This document shows positions 12,870 to 24,599 of a DNA stretch of 64,000 nt, in pieces; positions within the stretch are counted from its first letter, which is position 1, and every line of letters begins with the position of its first letter. This DNA comes from Sclerodactyla briareus (lineage: Eukaryota > Echinodermata > Holothuroidea > Dendrochirotida > Sclerodactylidae). The stretch is taken from NCBI GenBank assembly GCA_026419785.1, contig JAODTK010001887.1, positions 62,001 through 126,000 of the forward strand, in the 5' to 3' direction. The position numbers and the translations under genes are program-made. Below the pieces are notes generated by a model that searched no databases, was not told where the DNA came from, and saw only the letters and a list, made by a program, of their open reading frames with translations.

Positions 12870-14330
12870 GAATAAATACAGTTCAAAAGCATGTTTTGCT
12901 TCTCTAAACTCTCTTCGTTATTATACATAATAATATTACGTATTATTTACACTCTGTTTATACACCTGCGAATTTTCTACTTGTCCAGGCTGCCCCGCTA
13001 TCACTCTGCTCGTAACTCCTGTCTCATACGGAATCACTGTTGCCTTTGTTTGTATATAGGTCAAATCTGGTCGCATGTTCATTTCCCGGGATTGTTCATT
13101 TGTATTGTTCTGTCTCCACAACATACCACAACATGTCCAGTATGATCTTGGAAGTATTTGATAAATTGTAGTTGCAAGTCTACTTTATTGCTAGCACATT
13201 GAAACAAATTATTGACGTGGATTTATTGTCCCCAGTCTATCCAACATTCCAACGGTACGGAGTCATGTATCTGTCGAGTTCACACACACGTTGGTGGCAT
13301 AGATCGAAAAAAATATTGAAAGTTCATTATAATAAACATTAGGATACTATAGTGTTGGGTAACATAACGTATGTGCTGAGTCATTAGTGTACGCTTCAGC
13401 GTGAAACACCAAATGACGGAATCTAACGAGTCTGGCCTCTTAACCTTGGTCGCCCCAAGATAATAAATGTCACCGTCTCTCCATCAAGAATATAATAACG
13501 CGCCTAATGAAATTATCCCATCGGGAACGTGACGAATTATCTGGGAATCGGTAATTCATTCATGAAGGACAAGCGAATCCGCCAATATTTTTTCATTAGC
13601 GGATTTCTTTATCTCCATACTAAAAATGATTTGATTAACTTTAAGTTCAGATGAACAAGGTGAGATTGCTGTACAAGGGGGCGAGAATTTATTCCCCCTG
13701 CTGTTTCGGTGACCGGTGTACAAGAGATGCCCCACTGTCCCACTGTCGACTCTATGACGATGTTGTATTCGCCGTGACGTCAATTAATGAAATTAATTTC
13801 TTGCGGAATACCGAAGAATTCATGATGGTGTTGAGCCTTCTTGTGATGATTATTCCTTGAAAGAATATACATTACCGATAAGCCTGAACAGTTGTGCTAT
13901 ATGTTGGAAGTAAGGTAAAACGGATAACGTATAATGAATTAAATAGTGTCAATAAGACAGTGTTGAAATAATAGGACCTATGTACACAAAGGAAATTACT
14001 TAATGAGGCAACATTAGACACACGTTATATTGTAGAACTGGAACAGAAAAAGCGAGAAATTTTAGGCCATTCCGAGAATGACGGTGCCTAGGTTTGTTCA
14101 ATCAAACACGACAACCTCACATGAGGGAAGAATCCTTGTGAAATCCTAAATCCTGATATTAATTATGCAATTAATAATGTAAATATGTTTTTATTGCGTA
14201 AACACTTTAAATAATAAATGAATGAATAAAGGTCGGTTTATTTTTCTAATCCCTTCTCTAATCACTATTGCCTCAACTGGTGACGCCTACATTCCCCATA
14301 CTACTTGGTTCAGTTACATAGATTTACCGG
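12870..14330. other. Unassigned stretch
   Basis: Short overlapping open frames on both strands near 12.9-13.15 and 13.55-13.86 kb have no recognisable motifs. The first lies upstream of the endonuclease fragment on the minus strand and could be LINE 5' sequence, but I see no supporting residues. Confidence 0.4.
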
Positions 14331-14339
14331 AAGTACCTC

Positions 14340-14840
14340 TTGCATATGTACACGTCTTCCAAATCCGCCATGCTAAATTCCACTTCTATTAAAAAATGAA
14401 AAGAAAGTGTAATCGACGGTGCTCTACATTATTTATGCTCCGTGAAGTTACTAGTCATTCAGCTGTAACAATACATCATCGATTCTTCAATAATTTCACT
14501 GATGAGTAGCTGGATTATTCCCAACCGATTCAGAAAATGAACAGGTTTGGAACAAAACAATAATTAAAACCTACTATATGAACCAATGAATAAATCAAAA
14601 ATCCAAGCAAAACAAAAATCGGAAATGTTTAATGAATAGTTTCCCGGTGTCTCGCCCCTGAAGTGTAACAGATTGCTGTGGATGTCACAGTCGATTTCAT
14701 TGAAAACATGTTAAAAAACCCTGGTGCGTTACGCTCGAAATTGCTGTCCGATGAACTACGTAAGATCATTGATGAAGGAACAGTAAGTGGAAGTATCAGT
14801 GACATCCATTACTTGGAGTTCGATATCATCTCAGGAAGTA
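14340..14840 (+). repeat. Diverged duplicated segment, copy 1 (pair with 23.1 kb)
   Basis: Collinear similarity with 23097-23560 in the same orientation. Landmarks shared in order: 'cgtcttc' with 'gctaaattcc', 'gtcattcagctgt', 'tttcac[tc]gatgagt[ag]gctggattatt', 'ctcgccc[cg]tgaa', 'aca[ag]attgctgtgga'. Copy 1 keeps a 71-codon open frame (14678-14893), whose TVDFIENMLKNPGALRSKLL stretch is helix-like and is followed by 'acagtaagtgg', a donor-like site near 14780. In copy 2 the aligned stretch is frameshifted. An exon of a duplicated gene is possible, but the protein is not recognised. Confidence 0.5.
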
Positions 14841-14894
14841 TATTCATTTCTACCAGACTGTCTCGCCTATCTTCATCTTATTCATTATTGTGAC

Positions 14895-15656
14895 ACTATA
14901 TAATGCACTATTGTTGATAGGAATCCCTAATCATATATCTACATCTACACACCTGTCTGTTAATGAAACAAGAGGCCACAAGGCTTGATGAACCCTTGAC
15001 TGGTCGAAATCCTGACCAAACTAAAACACTGTCGAGGTCATGTACTCATTAATGAGGAACCCACAACCTTATCCATCCAGGCGAGGAAAACTAATCGTGG
15101 TAACAAGCCACAGTTGGCCAAAATATCATTTTTTTCACAATTCTTTCTTTTTCAATATAATCCCTGTATACTAAAACAATGGGGTTCTTGTACTAGCCAT
15201 TTGTGGGTTTCTTGTACTTTTCCTGAGTATGCTGCATACCACGTTTCGAATCACTTGAATCAAGCATTCTGGATTTATCGTGACCTTTGACCTGACCCCA
15301 AAATAGGGATCGTGACACATTATTAGGACAATATCATTTATGTGTGACCCCGTGAGCGACTTCGATTTGAGACTTGAATTGAGAATTGCTTGTTTTAGAT
15401 ATCGTCCTAAGCTATTTCAGAGAAGAAATCCCTGACCTTGAATGATCTGGAGATCAAGAGCGCAGCCACTTGTTGAAGATTGGGGGGCCCAAAACAAGTT
15501 GAAGGCGTGCAGTGAAGAACAATATTCTGTGTTGGCGAAAGGCGTGGTATATGGAGGCATTCATCACGACTACCTCCCACTTCAACCTGTACCGATTCCA
15601 ATGATTATGCTCTGGCTAGAATTGGGTGAAAACAATGAAGGTTTTCAATTCGTATC
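14895..15656. other. Unassigned stretch before the tandem array
   Basis: A plus-strand open frame begins at 15442 and runs into the tandem unit, ending at 15777. Its unique part includes an SVLAKGVVYGGIHHDYLPL stretch preceded by 'cttgttttag', an acceptor-like sequence at about 15389-15398. I do not recognise it, and the opposite strand is also open, so coding status is unclear. Confidence 0.3.
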
Positions 15657-17685
15657 CACAACCTACATTATATGTTTGCGTTCTCTAGTGCTTGTGTTAA
15701 GCATTTCTCCCTTATTTTGGCCTGTCTTGGATGGCCTTGAACCGATTAATGAACAAGCGTTTTTCCCGTTTCATTAACCTACGTACTATAATACCTATAT
15801 TCTAGTAATTAGCAATGTCCAGATATTTTTAAACAAAATCTAAATATCAATATATTGATACAAATATTAGTAGGTAGCGGGAAACATTCGTCCAAACATG
15901 AAAGATTTAACCAAGGCGATGAAATCAGTAATCAGTAATGTAATACTATAAACCATTGTTGTTGTTTGACCACCGACAGCTGAGGTATGCTTAGAAATCT
16001 GCGACCCTGATATTTTGAACCAAGCATCCTTCGTTGAAAAGGATCATATTTTGCAAACCGAACCGTGTTCGCGGCACATTATTCTCGAAGCATCAGGGTG
16101 ATTTACCTTGATAAAAACTGACGAGTGGGCGGCCTAATGGCAGACATGTCAGACACTGGAGTTTCCATCCTCCCATGGCAATTGCAGACTGTTGTTTCGC
16201 AGTGTAGAAGCAATTTTTCCATCACTTATATGTTTTGACCCCAACTGTCTATATAACTAAAAATGTGCTGAGTTTGATCCATGTTATTTCTTTTATCTTG
16301 GGCTTCCCTATTTTTCTATTTAATTTTTCCGTTCCGTTATTTGGGACAATCTTTTAAAGTAATTCTAATTTATTCATAAGCGTTGCCTAGTTCTAGGTAT
16401 TGAGGCTTATTTGGTCCTATCCAAGTCTTGAACACATATGCTCTGGCTCATTCTTCGAGGGCATGGGTAATCTAGTAATATAGATTTGAAAAACGTGCTC
16501 CTTTGAACATTGAGCCGGTACACGACAACCACCTCTATATAGAATGTGATCAAGACGTGAGTGACGAGTGGGTGGACAGGTGACACGACGTTCTGATGTA
16601 TCAAAGATTGCATTCCGGTCATGTCTAGACTATGAGAACTCTGACGTCGCTTGCATTCCGATATCAAACGCGGAGTACGGGGGTGCTAAAACTAGCATAT
16701 CCACCAGAATAGTGTAGAGTTGATTATAAAATTCATTACAAAAACGGGATTCGACAATTTCGGATCGCTAGGCAGAACAAGTTCTCTAACCTTATCGTCA
16801 CAGAAAAAGGTGATTGGTGAAATACAGTAAGTAGCTTTTGTTTTGGTTGTGATAAATACAATTCCTTTTCAGGATTCCTCATTGCCTGCTTAACAGAGGA
16901 GTTGACCCCTTGATATATATGCAACCGTGAACCAGAGGCTTAAATGTGGACTACAATCTGTACCATTACACACATGAAGCGTACTGTCGGTATGCGTGGT
17001 GCTCAGGAGCGCCCCGTCGGAGAATAATGTGAGAATTTGTTGGGAAGCCCTCACCTGGAAACTCATAAATTCCGGGCTGATGTTGACTTTTCAAAATATC
17101 GTCGTCTTGGTTTTGTAATGGGTTCGATGTCGGGAAACACTGAAATGTCGGGGAAAGTACTGACATTGCCGGAGAGGTATTGACACATAATCCATTGCAG
17201 GAATAACACGCTTACTTGTGATTGAGGTAAAAAATGTATATGTGAGCGATGTGTGAAGCTAACGTCAGTTTAGTAGTATTCAGTATTTTTGTTCTGCCAA
17301 TTTGCCTAGTATGGTAATCACGCATTCACTGAATAGCTTAACTGCTACAAAAACTAGATATGTCATCGTAGCATTCATCCCTCCACACCACACACTGACG
17401 TCAATCTAGTGTTCGTCGTGAATAAATTCCCCGAGACACGTGGGGATAGTGGCAACGAATAAACAGCTGAAGCAAAATCGATGTACAGGTTGTTTCCATC
17501 TATTGACTCAGGTGTGGTATCAATCTGGTGAAAACGTCTCCGGACACGATAAGTCAATTCCTTCAGCGGGTAGATCTGATTGCCAACGATTTGAAGAATT
17601 TCAGGTAAACGTTAATATAGAATACGTTCCATTTTTCGAATGTGTCGCATAAAGAATGTGCAGTGTGATACATGAAATAGAAAGC
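15657..17685 (+). repeat. 2.03-kb tandem unit, copy 1
   Basis: The unit begins 'acaacctacattata' (15659) and the same sequence restarts at about 17688, giving a period of about 2,029 bp. The copies differ by a few percent, mostly one- to few-base insertions or deletions, many in homopolymers. The unit holds a segment (about 16430-16720) also found near 18.5, 39.0 and 41.9 kb, and a frameshifted version of the exon-like frame at 19.33-19.63 kb. The indel-dominated difference points to sequencing error in at least one copy. The duplication could be biological or an assembly product. Confidence 0.85.
16430..16720 (+). repeat. Dispersed segment U, copy 1
   Basis: Contains 'ccggtacacgacaaccacc' followed about 170 bp later by 'gctaaaactagcatatcca'. 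The same landmarks occur in the same order at about 18470-18750, 38990-39260 and 41815-42085 ('ccggtatacgacaaccacc', 'ccgggactagcatatttgcc'). The 16/18-kb pair is recent. Divergence from the 39/42-kb pair is much larger, so the family is older than the tandem duplications. Confidence 0.6.
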
Positions 17686-19703
17686 ACAACCTACATTATA
17701 CGTTTGCGTTCTCTAGTGCTTGTGTTAAGCATTTCTCCCTTATTTTGGCCTGTCTTGGATGGCCTTGAACCTGCATAATGAACAAAGCGTTTTTCCCGTT
17801 TCATATCAACCTACGTACTATAATACCTATATTCTAGTAATTAGCAATGTCCAGATATTTTTAAACAAAATCTAAATATCAATATATTGATACAAATATA
17901 GTAGGTAGCGGGAAACATTCGTACAAACATGAAAGATTTAACCAAGACGATGAAACTATAAATTCAGTAATGTAATACTATAAACCATTGTTGTTGTTTT
18001 TGACGACCACCGACAGCTGAGGTATGCTTAGAAATCTGCGACTCTGATATTTTGAACCAAGCATCCTTCGTTGAGAAGGATCATATTTTGCAAACCGAAC
18101 CGTGTTCGCGGCACATTATTCTCGAGCATCAGGGTGATTTTACCTTGATAAAAACTGACGAGTGGGCGGCCTAATGGCAGACATGTCAGACACTGGAGTT
18201 TCCATCCTAGCGCGATGGCAATTGCAGACTGTTGTTTCGCAGTGTAGAAGCAATTTTTCCATCACTTATAAGTTTTGACCCCAACTGTCTATATAACTAA
18301 AAAAAAGGCTGAGTTTGATACATGTTATTTCTTTCATCTTGGGCTCCCGATTTGCTATTTAATTAGTTCGTCTGTTATTTGGGACAATCTTTTAAAGTAA
18401 TTCTAATTTATTCATAAGCGTTGCCTAGTTCTAGGTATTGAGGTATTGGTCCTATCCAAGTCTTGAACACATATGCTCTGGCTCACTCTTCGAGGGCATG
18501 GGTAATCTGGTAATATAGATTTGAAAAACGTGCTCCTTTCAACATTGCGCCGGTACACGACAACCACCTCTATATAGAATGTGATCAAGACGTGATGACG
18601 AGTGGGTGGACAGGTGACACGTTTCTGATGTATCAAAGATTGCATTACGGTCATGTCTAGACTATGGGACTCTGACGTCGCTTGCATTCCGATATCAAGA
18701 CAGCTGAGTACGGGGTGCTAAAACTAGCATATCCACCAGAATAGTGTAGAGTTGATTATAAATTTCATTACAAATGCGGGATTCGAGAATTTCGGATCGC
18801 TAGGCAGAACAAGTTCTCTAACCTTATCGTCACAGAAAAGGTGAAAATACTATGTAAGTAGCTTTTGTGTTGTGATAAATACAATTCCTTTTCAGGATTC
18901 CTCATTGCCTGCTCAACAGAGAAGTTGACCCCCTGGATAATATGCAACCGTGAACCAGAGGCTCAAATGTGGAATACATCTGTACCATTACACACATGAA
19001 GCGTACTGTCGGTATGCGTGGTGCTCAGGAGCCGCCCCGTCGGAGAATAATGTGAGAATTTGTTGGGAAGCCCTCACCTGGAAACTCATAAATTCCGGGC
19101 TGATGTTGATTTTTCAAAATACCGTCGTCTTGGTGTAATGGGTTCGATGTCGGGAAACACTGAAATGTCGGGAAAGTACTGACCATTGCCGGAGAGGTAT
19201 TGACACATAATCCATTGCAGGAATAACACGCTTACTTGTGATTGAGGTAAAATATTTATATGTGAGCGATGTGTGAAGTTAACGTCAGTTAAGTAGTATT
19301 CAGTATTTATGTTCTGCCAATTTGTCTAGTATGGTAATCACGCATTCACTAAATAGCTTAACAGCTACAAAAACTAGATATGTCATCGTAGCATTCATCC
19401 CTTCCACACCACACACTGACGTCAATCTAGTGTTTCGTCGTGATAAATTCCCCGAACACGTGGGGATAGTGGCAACGAATAAACAGCTGAAGCAAAATCG
19501 ATGTACAGGTTGTTTCCATCTATTGACTCAAGTGTGGTGTCAATCTGGTGAAAACGTCTCCGGACACAATAAGTCAATTCCTTTAGCGGGTAGATCTGAT
19601 TGCCAACGATTGGAAGAATTTCAGGTAAACGGTGATATAGAATACGTTCCATTTTTCGAATGTGTCGCATAAAGAATGTGCAGTGTGATACATGAAATAG
19701 AAA
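17686..19703 (+). repeat. 2.03-kb tandem unit, copy 2
   Basis: Second copy of the unit starting at 15657, ending where sequence diverges after 'catgaaatagaaaa' (about 19700). Segment U recurs at about 18470-18750. Here the exon-like frame at 19322-19672 is uninterrupted, whereas in copy 1 it is broken by small indels near 17385-17445. Confidence 0.85.
19331..19625 (+). other. Exon-like open frame, unrecognised
   Basis: A plus-strand frame of about 98 codons bounded by 'tttgtctag' at its left (an acceptor-like site ending at 19330) and 'gaatttcag|gtaaac' at its right (a donor match near 19625). The product would begin with a Thr/Lys-rich stretch, then RYVIVAFIPSTPHTDVNLVF, contains three or four Cys (C-T-G-C, a later W-C, a later D-C), and ends R-L-E-E-F-Q. 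This could be one exon of an extracellular protein, but I cannot name the domain. The tandem copy at about 17330-17597 carries the same sites but a broken frame. A chance ORF of this size is not excluded. Confidence 0.25.
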
Positions 19704-20470
19704 AGCAAAGTATTATACCAGTGACACGCTTCATCAGACGATCAAGATGACGAGTCATGGTAACGTATGATATATGTCAGTTTTGCTGATGCTCGACAGC
19801 ACAGCCACTTCTCTCGAGCTGTCTCCGTTTCTACTGGAATCAGCATTGTCCCATCTGCATTCAACAAGAACTATCAATGACTCATTATTGTTATAGCACA
19901 GTGGCGACCCGCACTTTTTAGGACGTATCAAAATATATCTATCTAACTATGACATAGTCAGTCAACCCAATCAAGAGACCCGAGTCTAGAGACGATTTCT
20001 CAGGCAGGTCAACATCACACCTGTCATCTGCACCACATTTAACGTAACCTCGAGCCAATCTCATTGATCGGGATGGGATTACAGAGTCTCACCCAGCGTC
20101 GAGCTGGACAGATTTGCGCTTATAGTATAGGAAGTCCTGCTGGTTCGGTTTATTAACACGGGTCGTCTTCCGATCTCATATCTATAGGGTGTTTTTCTGG
20201 AAAAACGAATGCAGCGAAGAGATAACAGGTACGAGCAGTGTTGCGCTGTACGCGCTTACTTCCAGTCACTGTTTTTGTTTTTTCCCCCACTGCCAATAGC
20301 TAAGCTAGTCCGTACTTCAGTAATTACTGCATGTAGCCTTGTTACCTTATGTTCATGGTTTCTGACCTATATTAGGTTATTTGGAGCTTGTTATTCCAAT
20401 GTTTTTACACTAAATCAAAGTCAAATTGATGCGATAGAACGTGCAGACGCGAACAAGCTCGAAACGTCGA
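19704..20470. other. Unassigned stretch
   Basis: No recognisable gene. A plus-strand 88-codon frame (20209-20475) with a hydrophobic middle follows a possible start. The hydrophobicity comes from a T-rich stretch and is weak evidence. Confidence 0.4.
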
Positions 20471-20479
20471 TCTGAATTT

Positions 20480-20960
20480 GACACTGTATGCATATTCCTT
20501 CGTATCAGTGAGCTTGAGGCTCCGTCGTGCATGAAGATGAGTAAGCATAGATTCCTGGAAGTCAGAGGAAGAACGTCAAATCGTCCAGTAGGATGGATGG
20601 ATCTAACATTTGACATATATTGCAACGGCACATGTCCTTTTAGTTCATGATATGGATACCGTACCGTTGTGTACCATCCTATCAAATTTTATAATGACGT
20701 GCTTGACTTTGACTAAACCGGGGGCGTGAATGGAATGAGTAGTTGTATTGGCAGTTGGTAATATAATGCATGTGTTCTATTTATTATAGGGATCATTGAA
20801 AATAAAACATGGTACTAAGGTCCATGAAAATAAGAGATGGTATATCGTATCATATGCGTCCCCTGTTTCTATCTGAGAGAAAACTTTGGATCTCAGGAAG
20901 AACTTCCAGTGGAATTATGGCAGTGTTCAACTCGCTGATCAAATGCATTCACGACTGTAT
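20480..20960 (+). repeat. Dispersed segment S, copy 1
   Basis: Shares landmarks in the same order with about 40410-40870 and 43405-43860: 'tcgtatcagtgagcttgagg' matches 'ccgtatcgttgagctcgggg', then 'cgtgcatgaagatgagtaag' matches 'cgagcatgagaataaataaa', then 'atcgtccagt', 'taatgacg', and 'gatatcgcatcgtatacgtg' matches 'gtatatcgtatcatatgcgt'. In the 16-21-kb and 39-44-kb regions segment U precedes segment S, so a larger block was duplicated. Confidence 0.55.
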
Positions 20961-21180
20961 GTAGTGTACGAATGGGTCAGCCTTATTTCTGATTGGCAAG
21001 AAGGAACTGCGAATCAAAGGTACGCGGCCACTGCTTGATCTGAGTGACACACGCGTGGATTGCGTATCTGTATGTTCTTATAGTGCTCATAATAGGATAG
21101 GTCCATGTAATATGATCAGTGTAGAGACAGGAAACGGGATTTGTCTCATTATTTTTTTGTACATGTTCTAACATTGGGCA

Positions 21181-21181
<1 letters not shown>

Positions 21182-21254
<73 letters not shown>
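21182..21254. repeat. (ATT)n microsatellite
   Basis: About 24 uninterrupted ATT units. It generates an artefactual poly-isoleucine frame on the minus strand. Confidence 0.97.
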
Positions 21255-21425
21255 GTGTAGATGGGCAAAGATTCCGAGCCAATGGTCGATCAAATTCTGG
21301 TTGTTGCGTTTGATTGTTCGCTGGTAGCAACAACAGTCCGTGGGAGTAAATGTATTTTCTCTCCTTTTTTCTTACATCACGATTGCTTCAACATGTGTCC
21401 CCTGGAAAAGTGAAGCTGCTACGCC

Positions 21426-21966
21426 ATGAGTATATTGACTGATATTTCCCGCTGGATGGTAACCAACTGCTTTTTCCACCAAATCCCCATTATCGTGAGA
21501 GTTTTACCTATCATTCAACCACAAATGATACATGGCGACTTATCAGTTTCACTGAATGAATTAATAGCTCATGGTCACGACATTACATACCCTGTGTCTG
21601 GTGGAATAAACCTTCTTAAAAACCTATCATTCAACTGTGAATTCACGCGTATCCCATCACACCATTCGAGTTGGATTCCCTCTTGACTGGCTCTTGGAGA
21701 CGATTGCCATGAACCTACGGAAACCTAAGGTTATGTAGTCAGTGTCTTTTGAAATTATCGAGCGTCCTGATGTCCATGATGTTGGATTGCGTGACATTTT
21801 CCATAAGAATGTATCAGTCAGTCTGTCCGTTGGACTATATTCTTTGCCCGGTACACTCAATATCTCCCCAGATGTGGGATTCATAGTTGAGTGTGACAAT
21901 TACTACAGTGTTTTTGCAGTACTAGCTCTGAAGTGTCTCCCCGCTTTCTCCATACACTTCATTTAG
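21426..21966 (+). other. Two exon-like open frames, unrecognised
   Basis: Plus-strand frames at 21426-21686 and 21742-21966 look less biased than most. The second contains an IIERPDVHDVGLRDIFHKNV stretch followed by a hydrophobic segment. Between them, in another frame, is LDWLLETIAMNLRKPKV. This resembles an open plus-strand stretch near 45780-45860 reading LALEDVTIVENLRGPKV, and the DNA there also shares 'acgattg' and 'aacctacgg[ag][ag]acctaaggt'. So this is probably part of a diverged duplicated sequence. No domain recognised. Confidence 0.2.
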
Positions 21967-21969
21967 TTG

Positions 21970-23090
21970 TTTGTTGACATTAATGGATACTCGATTAGTA
22001 CTTTGTGCACAATCATCGTACATAGGATAAGGTATGTGCAGTGAGCAGCAGGGTATAATATGCCGATGCGTCAGTGTTTGCTATCACATGAGCTCCATGT
22101 CATTAGTCCCCTAAATCAAAGAACGCTCACACCGGAACATGCAAATCCAAATTAAACGCGTACAAGTTTGTTATTTTACCTATCTTCCTGCCACATATTA
22201 GAGGTTGTGTATCGGCAAGTTGTTGTTCGTTTCTTCTTTTGGTGATATTCCGCGAATTACTCATGTCCAAAGAATTCATCCATCCATATTTCCCATTAAA
22301 CACTGAATATATTTAATTCGCCGCGTGATGTATGAAAACCCCTTATTTAGTGTTATTTATTTGTTATTTCCTCCTATCCGTGTTAATGTAGTTGAGTAGA
22401 AATTTATCCTGCCGTTTCGTGTTTCGCTCCTCATCGCAATTGAGGTTCCGGGTAATTGCTTGTTTGGTGTCTATATTATTTATGCCTCTTATGTTCTTCA
22501 TTGTTTATTAGCCAAACATTATTCCTACATTTTTCCCTACATTCTCGTCCGAGTTGAACAGTCACTATCAGTGATCCACAGAGGGCTTGTTTTTCCTCTT
22601 CGCCTTGGTAGGGGGATGATGCTGCAATGCATTGTTGCAACAAGAATAATGGGAAATATAACAAGTTCGGCAGAGGATTATCTACTTTTGGTGTATCTAC
22701 TGATTATATATTTCACGCATTACCTACGCAATATCATGCGTATCGAATCGCGCTTAACGCACTGGCATCCCCTATATACAGCCCATATGTTCGTATCAAT
22801 TTACAACCGTCAAACGCGTAGACAATTGTGAATTCACTAACCAAAGCACGCAATCCGATATTGTCATTTGCTTGGCCATAAACTGGGAAAAGCGCCGGTG
22901 CTGGTGCTTTTCATTGATTCGTATACAGCACTGTAACACATGAGGATTTGTGGGCATAGTCTCGGTACATTTTGGCTGATCTTCTTCACCATCTCCCAAT
23001 GACCAATATTTAACAGGTTGCTACATTCTCCATCCACGATTCGCCATCAATAAGCTGTTTCCAATCAGTACACATATTTTTCGCTGTAAA
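21970..23090. other. Unassigned stretch
   Basis: Several overlapping short frames on both strands (22460-22831 plus, 22796-22999 minus). None has a recognisable motif. Confidence 0.4.
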
Positions 23091-23096
23091 TATCTC

Positions 23097-23660
23097 TTGC
23101 ATACGTCTTCTGAATCAGCTAATTCCTACTTTAATCAATAAGAAGGAACGCTGCAACTGCAGTTCCACGTTAGATATATCCGTATAGTCGTGGGATTCCC
23201 ACTTGTCATTCAGCTGTTGACAGTGCATCACGATTCTCAAATATTTCACCGATGAGTGGCTGGATTATTTTTTCCCCAACTATTAATCCATATGCACCAG
23301 TGAATAACCCTCAGAATTTTGTTTTTTTTTTTTGATGACGACTTCCCCTTTGACTCGCCCGTGAATAGTAACAAATTGCTGTGGAACCTCGGGCTAAGGT
23401 ACAGTCATGTCATCGAAAAACTGTCTAAGGCCTGCCGAGTTACGTTCGGGAGTGTTGTCCCGTACTTTGCAAACACCTTGGCTGAAAAACAATGTAATAA
23501 AAAGCATCCATGTTAGTGACATTTGGGGCTTCCCACGGACTCAAGAATCGACTCTGCTTTTGGCATTTGGAAGTGTGTCATCACAGGTATGTGATTCTCT
23601 GCTATAGACTCCTCCTCACTATTCATCTCGGTTGTCACTAAGTTGAATAGAAACTCATAG
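23097..23660 (+). repeat. Diverged duplicated segment, copy 2 (pair with 14.3 kb)
   Basis: Collinear with 14340-14840 at a distance of about 8.75 kb, same orientation, with the landmarks listed for copy 1. It contains a T10 run at about 23325-23334. The aligned open frame of copy 1 is disrupted here. Confidence 0.5.
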
Positions 23661-23989
23661 ACACCCTGTTGATAGAAATTCATACAATTTTATAATAAAA
23701 ATACTATCAAACTATTATCCTGCATCGACCTAATCTATAACACTGGCCGGTCAATTAGACGATGATGGGTACTGAAATTCCGATATGTTCAACACTGTCG
23801 AAAGGTCTTAGTTTGTGGAGTGGTGACGTCAGAGTGATCACAGTCTCTATTGACGTCATCTCAGCAAGGGAATGATGTTTGTTCAACCGCTGAAAAATAC
23901 TCGTGATCGGGCTGATGCATGCCAACAGCACGAACGTCGTAGCAATAATGGGCAGGGGCCGCGTGAGGCGCAGACCAGTCGGTTTGGTA

Positions 23990-24132
23990 TTATCCGCTCC
24001 ATCGAACGCAAGCCCTCACAGCCTCTTCCAACAATTTTGGTTCATTAACATGACTGTTCATCACATTTAACGTCGTGAAAACGCGCCTTCCTGCTAGTGG
24101 AAACATTGTAGATTTGACTAGTTGAACAGTAC
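23990..24132 (-). other. Candidate terminal exon, unrecognised
   Basis: On the minus strand, 'ttcggttttttcagcag' gives a good polypyrimidine tract and acceptor. The open frame that follows contains a VQLVKSTMFPLAGRRVFTT stretch and then L-L-E-E-A-V-R-A-C-V-R-W-S-G before a TAA at 23990. DNA just left of it (about 23836-23900, 'ttgacgtcatctcagcaagg') is similar to about 46290-46340 ('ctgacgtcattccagcatta'), next to another minus-strand open frame (46385-46576). This suggests a diverged duplication. No polyadenylation signal was found immediately downstream and no protein family is recognised. Confidence 0.25.
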
Positions 24133-24217
24133 CTGCTGAAAAAACCGAATTAATCGAACCTCTTGTAAATATAATATACTCGAGGAGTCTGAGAGTATGT
24201 TTCTGTGTCAATTTCAA

Positions 24218-24479
24218 TAGATGACTTAGGTGAGTTGAAATATTATGAGAATGCTGGTGTGATGAGAGGGATCACTCCTAAACACACACATATGTTGATG
24301 ATATTTATCAACATTCGTCACCAAGTTGTGAAACATGCGTCCATCCCTTACACGAGTTGTCCGAAAAGTTTGGGAAACTTCTCGTATGAACATAACTAGA
24401 AGGCAGCTGAACACTCCGATCTTTGTGTTCTGTCCGGGCGCTTACTAACCATATACTTGATCGACATGCAACCACTAAC
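24218..24479. other. Short unassigned spacer
   Basis: Nothing recognised between the candidate exon and the 3' end of the LINE. Confidence 0.4.
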
Positions 24480-24599
24480 GACACTACAGTTTAGTTTAGT
24501 GAAAAAGGGTCAGGAAGGACAAAATCCTCATGAGAGACCCCGAAGCCACACATTCCTAAAGAGAAGAACACCCCAGATGTTCAAAGAATTCGCCCACAA

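Noticed and set aside
20983..21333. 116-codon ORF with poly-isoleucine
   Set aside because: Translation of the (ATT)n microsatellite.
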